Of a stretch of 64,000 nucleotides of DNA, positions 49,101-59,300 are shown one piece after another. Source of the stretch: Amphimedon queenslandica (taxonomy: Eukaryota; Porifera; Demospongiae; Haplosclerida; Niphatidae); the NCBI RefSeq assembly GCF_000090795.2, contig NW_003546243.1, forward strand, positions 588,608 through 652,607, in the 5' to 3' direction. Positions within the stretch are counted from its first letter, which is position 1, and every line of letters starts with the position of its first letter. Made by a program: the position numbers and the translations under genes. The notes beneath the pieces were generated by a model that was not told the origin of the DNA, made no database searches, and saw only the letters and a program-made list of their open reading frames with translations.

Positions 49101-51728
49101 AGCCTTACTTCTGGTGTTGTTTACCGCAGAAACATGCAGAATTTCAACCAGTCACGGAATTGTAAGTAGCAAGGGGCGTGTCACTTTATAACTAAATCAT
49201 GAATAATTGATCTTCATAATTAGATTGGAAGTCGATCGAGAGACAAGCTTCGCAAGAAAGGATAGAACTCGCTGCTGCCGCTGCCAGGAGAAACTCGGTA
49301 AGAGTACAGGACAGCAGGGAGCCCCTTCTACTCCCTGTTTACTCGCCATCTCTCTTTTACATGCGATATAATTGTTGTCTTTGTCGAGCTGTAGCCCTAA
49401 TTACTATTCAAAGCTACAGTGGTACGCTCTGAATGATATTAACCTTGTTTATTGGTATGATAGCTATGCCTATGAATGACAGATTCAACTCCCCTCTCCT
49501 ACATATTGTCAGCACTTAGACTACACATCATCACTATTGTTATCACTTCAGTGTTTACTAAGAATCACTCCATATATTCCCTCTTCCTCTAGTTTCACCG
49601 TACTTCAAGCACTAGCTCAACAGGACGTGTTGCCTCACCAGACGTACCTGAAGCATCGCATGAGCCTGTATTTAACGAGGTATAGTACCATTTGTATTAT
49701 CATGAGTTGTAATGGTAGAGTAACTGGAGTATAATAGCCACTGCAGCATATCTTGTCTCTTTGATGTATTCAGTCCTTATTTGTAGTTTTTTTCACATCT
49801 TGTCTTTTACATTTGAGGCATTAACAAGTATGCTTGTTTGCATCTTTGTTTATGCAAAAGTGTTAGAAAAATGTAGAAAAATTAGTTATTGTACTTGTAA
49901 TAAATTTGTTCCAGTACATGTAAGAGCATGCCTGTCTTGTTTATCTTATCAAGAGAGATGTTGTCTTACATTCAACTAATGTTTAGGTAGTGAGTGTGTG
50001 TGTGTTTATAATGATGCTTGCAAATTTCATTTATAGACTTTGAGTGAATTTAAGGATTCCATAAAAGAAGAGGAGAAAGTCGACCTACCAAAGTCTCCAT
50101 CACCTGCCATTAGCCCAAGGGTAAGAACACCCGAGCAGCCAAAGACTCCACCTCTTATAACAAAAACTCCTCCTCCTGTCTCACCAAAGCCAACCAATTC
50201 TCCACCTTTGAGATCATATTCACCTCTCGGAAGACAGACTCCTCCTTTAGGAAGGTCGGATTCTCCCCTAGGAAGGTCGACTCCGCCCCAGACTCCTCCT
50301 CTTAGGCCAATCACTCCACCTCAAAAATCACCAACTTCACCACTGAAGCCTCTGACTCCGCCTCCCGTCAAGCCACGCTCGCCATCTTTAAAGTCTCCTA
50401 CTTCGCCTCAGCAGGCCCAGTCTTTTGGAAGTCCTCCGGCTGATGTGTCAAACTTTGATGAGGCAATGTCGAAGCTTCATCCTTTACTGAAGGACAGTGT
50501 GGATCCTCCAGATGGGGGAGAAGTAGAAGGGGGAGACAAGTATGTAATTATTATTATAGCTGCATGTTACTTGTGGCTTTACTTCATGTTTTTGTCTAAT
50601 TCCAATTCCAAAACTTTGTAGTAGTACATGTTCATCATGTAGGTGTTTAAGCAACCCTCAGTCATTATGCATATTGATGCCCTTACACCATGTAGAATAT
50701 TCTAATTGTTCATCTTGCAATCACACGCATACCCATTTTAATAACTGTATTGTATTATTTAAATCAAGTGTAATATGCCATCATTCCTCTTTGCAGCTCT
50801 GATGCTTCCCAACAGAATTTGTTCTCAAGAATTGATCCTAGCAAGTTGAATACTGCACTTGGGAATGCTGCCATCCTTGGAAAGATGGAGGCAAGTGAAA
50901 GTGTCCTGTTTTTATTTTATTAGCTCTCTCTCTCTCTCTCTCTCTCTCTGCAGCAAGAAGGTGTCAAAGGGAGTGCATTGCAAAGTGCTGCACTTGCTGT
51001 AGGACAGGCTAGTCAAGAGGAAAAGAAGCCAGTACCACAGAAGAAAAAAACTAAGACGACAAAGGTACAGTGCTTTTAGTTCATGATCAATGTACTTAGC
51101 GTTGTGCCCTTGCTCTCTTTGTTAGCCTCCTCCTGCTGAGAAAGCAAAGGCTTTATATGATTTTGAAGCAGCTAGTCCAAAAGAGATGTCTTTCAAGAAG
51201 GGTGATGTCATTAGTCTTACAGAGCAAGTTGACTCAAACTGGCTTAAAGGCACTGTTAATGGTCAGACAGGAATATTTCCTGTTAATTTTGTGAAGGTAT
51301 GATTGAAGATGAATGTACATGTACTTGTATAAAAACTCTGAGCAGATTCAGATCAAAACTAAACATGTTTTGTATTTTGCACAAAGTTTTAGTGTTTTTC
51401 TTTCATTTAGCTCTTGACACAAGATGATATATTGCTGCTAGATTCACAAATTGATCCTGTAGAACCTCCTCCTTTAAATTTACTTGCTAAAGCAAAGTAT
51501 AACTTTACTGCAAAATCATCAAAAGAATTATCCTTCAATAAAGTGAGCATAAGATGTACTGTGTAGCACTGATGTAAAATTAATATTTACATTTTTCTCA
51601 TTCAGAATGATGTAATCACACTAGTAAAGCAAGTTGATGAAAATTGGTATGAAGGATGCCTTGGAGATGAGAAAGGCATTGTTCCGGTAACTTTTGTGCA
51701 AATTTTTGATGTTCAAGAAGATAACTAA
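46117..51728 (+). CDS. PDZ (ALP/Enigma type) plus two SH3 domains scaffold protein
   Basis: Fourteen exons close in phase to 890 aa. The N-terminal PDZ (residues 1-90, exons 46117-46239 and 47655-47800) reads GGGPWGFTLQGGAEF...VTPGGKAQKSGLIGGD and NGVSTSTMKHHEAQRLI, close to PDLIM/ZASP PDZ domains, which bind alpha-actinin. Then comes a long disordered, proline-rich linker with a duplicated YVAGIKIPAPPP motif, the direct repeat RSDWYRSDWY and many TPP/SPP motifs (about 650-780). At the C-terminus are two SH3 domains: ALYDFEAASPKEMSF...NWLKGTVNGQTGIFPVNFV and AKYNFTAKSSKELSF...WYEGCLGDEKGIVPVTFV. PDLIM proteins carry LIM domains instead. The intron at 50891-50953 uses a GC donor. Role as an actin-associated or adhesion scaffold is inference. 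It converges with KIF17. Confidence 0.87.
46240..47654 (+). other. First intron of the PDZ-SH3 gene, no embedded gene seen
   Basis: 1.4 kb of AT-rich sequence splitting the PDZ domain after its carboxylate-binding loop. No repeat family, ORF or RNA gene recognised. Confidence 0.6.
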
Positions 51729-52134
51729 TGCTACTACCAACGATATTTATTATTGTTATTATTAGTTATTGTGTTTGTTGCTGTACTAACACTTGTTAAA
51801 TCATTTCAGTTATTAGTTATTGTATTCTTCTCAATCTGTTAGTGTCTTTGTTATTTTTAATTTTGGTATAATAATAATATTGAGTGCTGCGTGCCCATCT
51901 CAAAAATGGATACAAAGGACATAATGATTGTTGAAGGACAGCACAGGTTTACTCCTCTTCAATTTTGTTAGTTTAGTTTTGTGACTCCCTTTCTCTTGTG
52001 CATGAGTCTTGCATATAACCTTATGCCATTGCATCATTAGCATTAATAATATAATGTTTTATTATCAAAAATAAGAGACAAAAGAAGAGAGAGAGAGAGA
52101 TAAGTATACACTAATATACGGTACAAAAACACAT
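51729..52134. other. Tail-to-tail 3' UTRs of the PDZ-SH3 gene and KIF17
   Basis: 406 bp of AT-rich sequence with no ORF. It should hold the polyadenylation regions of both converging genes. Confidence 0.5.
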
Positions 52135-55100
52135 CAGAATTGTTTCCTCCCGTGTTCAGGGAGTGGATCAAGTCGTCTGTTGTGCATTTTTTTGGAGTTT
52201 CTTTCAGCAATCATTCTGTCCATTTGATCTATTGTGGAAGCATCAACTTCTGGAGGAGCTGGCACATCTACAATATACATCAATTAAAAGTAGTCTCAAA
52301 CTTTAAATTTAATAGAAAAATTACGGATGCTTGATCATGCTTCATTATTGATTAAAATGGCCACAATTCAAAGTTTTGGGAACAGCTGAACATAATTACA
52401 TGTACATGTGCACGATGCAATTTGATAATGTCAGTAAATGCTGCATATACCTTGTAGTAATGGAATTGAATTAAGTTTCCTGGGTTTTCCTTTGCTATCT
52501 GAAAGTGGCAACAATTGACTCTCAACACTAAAAATACCACTACCTCCAACCATTCCCCCACTAGTAGCCCCACCACTAGCATTGTGAATAGGAGACTTAT
52601 TGATAGAACCTAGACTTGTGGTGCCATGTAGGTTCTTCCTAGAGCGCTCCGGAGAAACTCCTTTAATGGCGGAACATTCTGCAAGAAGTTCTTGAGCCCT
52701 TTTTGGTTTAAAATAGTCAGTGTTGTCAGGCTTTGACAGTATCTTGGTCAGTTGGTCATCGGATCTCTTCGAGGATGGAGTAGGACTTGACGAACGGTCT
52801 TCCATAGATTTCCTCATTTTCCCATGAGATGGTGAGTGGTCAGAAAGGTTTTGTGAACCCTTGGAGGGTGCAACCAGGCTAGTGGAGGTTCGTACAACTT
52901 TAGGTAGTATCCATTCCTGCGAATCCTCATCGAAATGAGCATCAACTTTTATCTTGTCAATGTTGTAGTAGTTACAGTCTCTGTGTATCAGTGGAACCAT
53001 TTTATCAAGTATTTGTTTGTGAAGTAGGAGCTGTCTCTCTTGTCCTCTTATTGTGTCTAGCATCGATTGTCTCTCTTCCTCAAATTCAGTTTGAAGGTCA
53101 TCAATGTCGTCCTGAGCCGACTTGAGCTTCTCTTGACTTCTTTCCAATGCTCTTGTCTTTACACGGACTTCATCTAAAGAGAGAGACAAGAGAAGCGAAT
53201 GATCATTGGTCAAGGTGTGGACACGTATGTACCTGTTAAATTGTTAAATATTTTTTCCAAAATGTTATCATCATCCTCAAGGTGAGAATTAGCATTTCTC
53301 AATTGGCTCAGTTTATCTTCAGCATGCTTCTTTCTAGTGTCTAGCTCTGCCTTGAGAGTTGGATCATCTGAAAAGAGAAAGAAATGGATAGAGGAATGAG
53401 CTCATGCTTATTTTTCCTTTACCAGCTTTCTCTCCTCCAATGAGTCCTTCTTGGAGTCTTTGAACGGCAGCTTCATGTTCCTGAAGGATCTTTTGATCAT
53501 CAGAGAGGACAACGCCACTAGCTCCACTGGCCACAACATGAGATGGAGAATTTACAGCAGCAGCCTCCTATGCAAGCAAATAAAACACAAACATGCACAC
53601 GTTTATGCATGTACATGTATAAATGATTATACTTTTGCCGTTTTAGCCATTTGTGCTTCAAAGGATTGCTTCAGTGCTAGCATTTCTTCCTCTAGTTTGC
53701 TTCTGTTAGCATGTTCTTCTCCATATTGTGATCTAAGTTGTGCTATTTGTCTCTCGTACTCTTCTCTCATTTCTGCCATCTCTGCTTCATAGTCTCTACC
53801 ACTGTTACTGCCACTGGTCAAATCATAGTTACTGCCATCCATTACTGAGAGAAGAGAAAAGGGAAGATGAAGTGCTTATGCTCCTCAAACTTTATACACA
53901 ACATAAGTACATGTATACATGCATGTACATGTATAAAAAAATTATAAAAATTGAGAATCCTTCCCTTGTCATTTTTGGCAAATGTACTACTACAGGGTGT
54001 TAGTTAAGCTTTTAAAAATTTGTTGACAAGAAGCTGAGGATTATGCCAAAATTCTGTGGGAAATCCTGTCCATGATACATTCACATGCTAAAAACAATAG
54101 CGATACCTTTATATTTATCAGGTATATCTGCTTGTCCTAGTAACATCAGTTTCAGTTTCTTGATCTCTTCCTGATACTCTCTCAATAAAGCATCCTTTGG
54201 GTCTTCGTTAATTTTCGGTTTATTTTTAATATTTTTTGCACGATTAGCATACCTAAGAGTACTCAGGGTCTCATCGTAATTATTATCGGCCGGAGATACA
54301 CAGGCTACCATCAAGGTTTTTGTATTCCCTCCAAGGGACGACTGTAGCAACCGGGTCAGTTTGGAGTCCCTGTATGGTATGTGCTTTGATTTACCGTCCA
54401 CAAGAGCCGATATTACATTGCCAAGAGCCGAGAGTGAGAGGTTGATCTTTGTCGCTTCTTTTAGTCTTTCGCCCGTAGCTCCTGTCTTTGACTGTCTCTC
54501 AGAGCCGGCAAGATCGACAAGATTAAGTTTACCACTAACTAATTTATCATCTCCTCCTTCGTCTGACATCATCTCAATATCGATGGTAAAGATACAGTGT
54601 GATCGAGAGGAATCAACATTCATTAGCGTGGCACCCATTGAGCGGTTCTTTGACCCAGTAGCCATCACTGATTCCAGTTCCTTCCTGTTATGTACTCGAT
54701 GCTGAGTCAATCCAGAGACATAGACTCCCTTGTCTGGATGCTCCTTTAGATCCAGTTTCTTTTTGACATCACGTCCCAGGAGATCCCGTACCTCTTCATT
54801 ATATATCTCGAGGTAAGAGGCGTGAACTAAGAACTTTGTTCCGCTGGAGACAGCAATGTGATCAAATATGTGATCGAATGCTCTCGGTATGATGCCAACT
54901 TGATCCTGTGGTTCTTCAACGCCTACCATTGTGTAGGATTTACCACAGCCTGTCTGCCCGTACGCAAATACTGTACCATTGTAACCTAACAAGAAAATTT
55001 GTACGATAATTATTGCAGAATATCCAGTACAAGTACCTTCTAAAACACCAGATACAAGTGGAAAGCAGATGTCATCATATATGGTTTGTGTAGTGTCACC

Positions 55101-55283
55101 GGTATAATACACTCCATCAAAGGTGAATGCTTTGTGAGGAGTCACTTTCTGATCCGACTGCGGCTTTTTCAACTGGACCTGTCCGATCTTGGTATCCATA
55201 GTGACCACAACTTCACACTGGAGGCGTGTCTCTCTCTCGTTTAATGGACGACACCTTATTATGACCTTAACAGCTTCAGCCAT
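52135..55283 (-). CDS. KIF17: KIF17/OSM-3 kinesin-2 motor
   Basis: Seven exons (55037-55283, 54107-54985, 53633-53844, 53423-53568, 53233-53367, 52451-53173, 52135-52267) close to 824 aa. The motor domain (residues 1-340) has the P-loop [10 protein letters not shown], switch [10 protein letters not shown], switch [12 protein letters not shown] and the kinesin-2 neck region [17 protein letters not shown]. Coiled coils follow, then a C-terminal block typical of KIF17 rather than KIF3 ([31 protein letters not shown]). It walks as a homodimer to microtubule plus ends and carries intraflagellar transport cargo in cilia; in a sponge, choanocyte and larval cilia are the obvious site. The start is the ATG at 55283 (GCC-rich [13 protein letters not shown]); an in-frame GTG further up is not used. 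It shares a 287-bp promoter region with CDPF1 containing two X-box matches. Confidence 0.94.
53878..54005 (-). repeat. Partial inverted copy of the dispersed repeat in a KIF17 intron
   Basis: Reverse complement of the ~185-bp unit (ACACAACATAAGTACATGTA, AAAATTATAAAAATTGAGAA, ATTTTTGGCAAA); the palindrome is degenerate (CTACTACAGGG). Confidence 0.75.
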
Positions 55284-55432
55284 GATGATCACCTAATCTA
55301 GAGAATAAAAGGGTATATATAGAGAGAGAGCCACTCCAATGTACCTTGTTTCTTTAAAGAAAAATTATACTTCATTAGTTTGCTAACTCTTTAACCTTCT
55401 CTCACTCTTCTTTCAGTGTCTTGAGGTGTTCA

Positions 55433-55445
55433 GTAACCAAGCAAC
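55433..55445. promoter_or_regulatory. RFX X-box match 1 (GTAACC-A-AGCAAC)
   Basis: Exact fit to the animal RFX consensus GTNRCC-N(0-3)-RGYAAC, 150 bp upstream of the KIF17 ATG and 126 bp upstream of the CDPF1 ATG. RFX factors switch on ciliary genes in animals; OSM-3/KIF17 is a ciliary motor. Confidence 0.6.
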
Positions 55446-55518
55446 CGTATTCATTCTTTCCTTTTTCGCTTTCTTTCTCCTCCTACCTCACTCCAAGTCT
55501 CCTTGTTATTGTTGTGCA

Positions 55519-55532
55519 GTTGCCCCGGTAAC
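55519..55532. promoter_or_regulatory. RFX X-box match 2 (GTTGCC-CC-GGTAAC)
   Basis: Second exact fit to GTNRCC-N(0-3)-RGYAAC, nearly a perfect inverted repeat, 236 bp from the KIF17 ATG and 39 bp from the CDPF1 ATG. Having two exact matches within 100 bp in a 287-bp divergent promoter is unlikely by chance. Confidence 0.65.
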
Positions 55533-55570
55533 CGTATGGGCGTGACCGATCAAGGCGTGGTTTAAATGAA

Positions 55571-56156
55571 ATGGCGTCTTTCAAGAGAAAGTTTGAGCCA
55601 ACAGGATCTTTCCGTTGTGAAAGATGTGGCTTTACTTCTCTGGTCTACTCATTTAGCAAGTCCTGCCCTTTCTCTAGCGGTCTAGTGTGAGAAGAGGATT
55701 ATTAGTAGATTTTAAAATAATGCCATTTTTCTTTATTTTCATCTCTAGCTTTTCTGAAGACTGTTTTATTGGTCGGGATCCATTCTCTGAGAAGCATAAG
55801 CCACTAGTTCTTGGATCTCGTTGTGCTGCATGTCACAGAGCCATCTGTGTATCACAGGTATTAAAGTAATCTTGAATTCTTGACACGTGGATACACGTGG
55901 TTAAGACCACACCTACATGATTAGTATTGTTATCCTTATTAACTTTGTTGTACAGGATTGTAGTATTTTCTACACTAGAAGGTATTGCAAAGATTGTTTT
56001 GATAACAACAGATCTAGATTTCCTCTTGAATTGCAGAAAGTTAGAAAAAATGATAGTTCATTTATGCTGTCTTGGCCTTGTAGGAATTGCAACAATAACG
56101 CTGTGAAACAGAATAAACGCATACATTTTATTGCATTCTTCAGCAAAGATTTGTGA
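55571..56156 (+). CDS. CDPF1: CDPF1, cysteine-rich DPF-motif protein
   Basis: Exons 55571-55686, 55749-55857 and 55956-56156 give 141 aa (human CDPF1 about 123). Paired cysteines FRCERCGF near residue 20, the name-giving DPF in GRDPFSEKHK, then LVLGSRCAACHRAICVSQDCSIFYTRRYCKDCF, which matches the human protein closely in Cys spacing (likely two zinc sites). A C-terminal extension contains another CRNC pair. The molecular function of the family is not established. The first intron donor is GTGAGA at 55687. Head to head with KIF17 and tail to tail (154 bp) with the Rab gene. Confidence 0.88.
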
Positions 56157-56310
56157 ACTCTGAGGCTGCCAGTTGCTCTTATTTTACTTGACTAATAATT
56201 CTGACGAAACATGAAAAACAATTTCTTACAAACTGAGAGGCAAAAAGTATTGACAATGAAATGAAATAAAAATAACAACAACAACAGTGAAGTAATGATT
56301 AGTCCTGATA

Positions 56311-59300
56311 TTAACAAGAGCAGTTTGATTTCTTTTCCTTCTCACCAACAGTTATGGTATTGCCCTGACGACTGTCGCCAGATAAAATTACCTCAGATAA
56401 GAGTTTACTAACATAAAATACGTAAAAGCGTTTAACTTTAACGATTTTAGCTTACTTTACTAAAGTAAGACAAGCATTTGTCACGTTAAATCCTAACTTG
56501 GCACTGGTCTCAATAAAATGAGCACCATAAATCTGTATAATAACAAGAGTAGATAATGTAGGGATAATAATAATAATTAATAGATAATAATAATAGCAAT
56601 AGTATTTTGATTTGAGTACTTTGGCAAATGTTTCTCCGGTCTCCGATAATACTTCTCTCTTCTCGTTGTGTTCCAAGTCAACCTTGTTGCCAACCAACAA
56701 GAGACACGCTGGTAGCTTATCCATATTATCCTGATTGGAGAAGAGAAGAAAACAGTGACAGTTGTAATATCGGCATTTATGAGGCACTGAACCAGCTATG
56801 AGAGCCAGTATGCATAGCACTGTACCTGCATTGAGTTTATCCATTTCCTAACTGCAATGAATGTTTCTTCGCTAGTAATATCGTACATTAATATGACGCC
56901 GTCGGCACCACGATAATATGCTTTGGTCACTGACTGGAATCTATGAAGAGAAAGGTGAAGCAATGAAGGATATTTGGATGCATTACAGTACCTCTCTTGG
57001 CCAGCTGTGTCCCAAAACTGTAAAGCAACTGTTTTATCATCAATGACTAAGGCACGGCTATAAAAATCAACACCTGCCAGAGGAGAGAGCAATCAATATA
57101 CATGTACATGTATATGTCACTAACCAATGGTAGAGGCATATTTAGTGGTGAAAGTATTTGTACACAGACGGGTAAGGAAGCATGACTTCCCAACGTGAGG
57201 ATTACCCACGATTAATATTTTAAATGTAATGTCAGGTTGTACTACCATTTTATCAAGGAACTGTAATGGCTATAAGAGAAAACAATCAACTTATATAATG
57301 CTGTTTGATATGTACTTGACACATATCTGGGTTAGAGTATGACTTTCTCAAACGGCTCCCTCTTCCATTATCAGAAGGAGATGGTTGAGGGGGAGGGGGA
57401 GGGAGGAGTTCAGTGTCAGGAGGAGAAGGAGATCTAGTTATATTACCAGCCGCAACACTGGCCAACCAGTCCTGAGGAGCAACAGTCCAATTACCTGAAT
57501 AATTATTATTATAAATTATATATGTACATGTATACATGTATACATGTAATTCTTACTCGGTGGCCAGTTTAAGTCAAGGCTATTATTATTACTAGCTCCA
57601 CCTCTAGTCCCCATTAGTGACACTGGGCGAGGCATAGCCCCACGCTCTACCTGTAATGAAGTCTTAGACCTTAAACGTACCCTAGCAATTATAAATAGTT
57701 ATATAAATACATGTAGTTAGTTCTTAATGGTTATTAGTAGTTATTAACACATACCCTCCTGTATCAAGTTGCATTTGATTTGCTGACTGTTGCTGTGTTG
57801 GTGTTGTTGCTAGGTCCAGGTGGTCTAGTTCTTTAAAGTTTACTCCGCTTCCAACCACTCCCAGTCCACTCACAGGTGGTGGTACAATAAGAGTAGGAGG
57901 TCTAAGGCGAAGCATTGTATCCCTAGAGATTGTACAAGTGTAGTAATTTCAGTGTTCGCTGATTGCAACCAAACACCCTGTACTGTAGTACAGGGGAATT
58001 CTGCCAAAAATTCAAAGGAGAGAATTCTCCATTTTTATTATTTTTCCTGATGCATTATACAAGTACTTATGTTGTGTAGAAAGTTTAAACTGATTCCGAT
58101 CAAATTTGGATTTTTTATGAATTTTTTAAGTTGCTCCAAAATCGAGCCAAAGTCCCTGTACTATAGTACAGGGTACTTGGCCAAATTTCGCCAAAAATGA
58201 AAAGGAGAGAATTCCTAACTTTTATAATTTTTTTCTGATGCATATACATGTATTTATGTTGTGTAGAAAGTTTGAGCTGATTCCAATCAAATTTGAATTT
58301 TTTATGAATTTTTTAAAGTTGCTCCAAAATCGAGCCAAAGTCCCTGTACTATAGTACAGGGTGCTTGGCCAAATTTCGCCAAAAATGAAAAGGAGAGAAT
58401 TCCTAACTTTTATAATTTTTTCTGCTGCATATACATGTACTTATGTTGTGTAGAAAGTTTGAGTTGATTCCGATCAAATTTGAATTTTTTTTACAAATTT
58501 TAAAAACTTGTTCCTACATGTACATGTTTATAGACTTCATACCTCAGTACGGGTGAAGTGTTTCCTTCAGTTGCTACGATTTCATCATGAAGAGAGGGTG
58601 AAGGTGAATCTCTACCCAGTATATCGTAATGAGCAGCAGTCAGCAGATCAGGTCGCTGGACCTGACTTCCAGTCCCACTACTCTCCACTAATAGTTTTGT
58701 TTGTAGTTGAACTTGTTTCTGCTGTTGTATCTCTTGTTGCTGTACAACATTTGATAGCACGTCTCTACAAGAAACAGAAAGGGAGGGAGATATTTATGCT
58801 TGTGTGTGCAAACAAGATTTTAGAATTTACTTTAATTCTTTTATTTCTTTCAAATATTTCGACTCGATCTGTTGTAAACTCTCCTCCTTTTTTTCTTTCT
58901 CCTCCAACAAACTAAGAGGACAAATCAACACACATTACATTAAAGCCCCACTCCTTACTCTTTTAATTTCTCGTTATTTTCTTTCTTCATGGCATCAATC
59001 TCTTCTTGGCTCTTCTTCAATAAAGACTCAGACTGACTCAATCTCTCATGTAACTCGTCCTTTTCCTGTATAAATTGAAATTGATCGACTCTCTCCCTCT
59101 CTTCTCTCTCCCTCCCTCTCTCTTACGTCAAAGGTATTCTGATACATTTCTTTTAGCTCGTTGTGTCTGTTGTTGCTTTCGGTGATTTTATTCTCCAGCT
59201 GAAGAACAGATAGTACACATTTGTCGAGAAGACGTGACAACTAATAATCAACCGATACATGTTGTCTCGCTTGCATACAGTACATGTACATGTACATGTA

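Noticed and set aside
55284-55292. Three-codon N-terminal extension of KIF17 from a GTG
   Set aside because: Non-ATG start in a eukaryotic gene; the ATG at 55283 gives the family-typical N-terminus.
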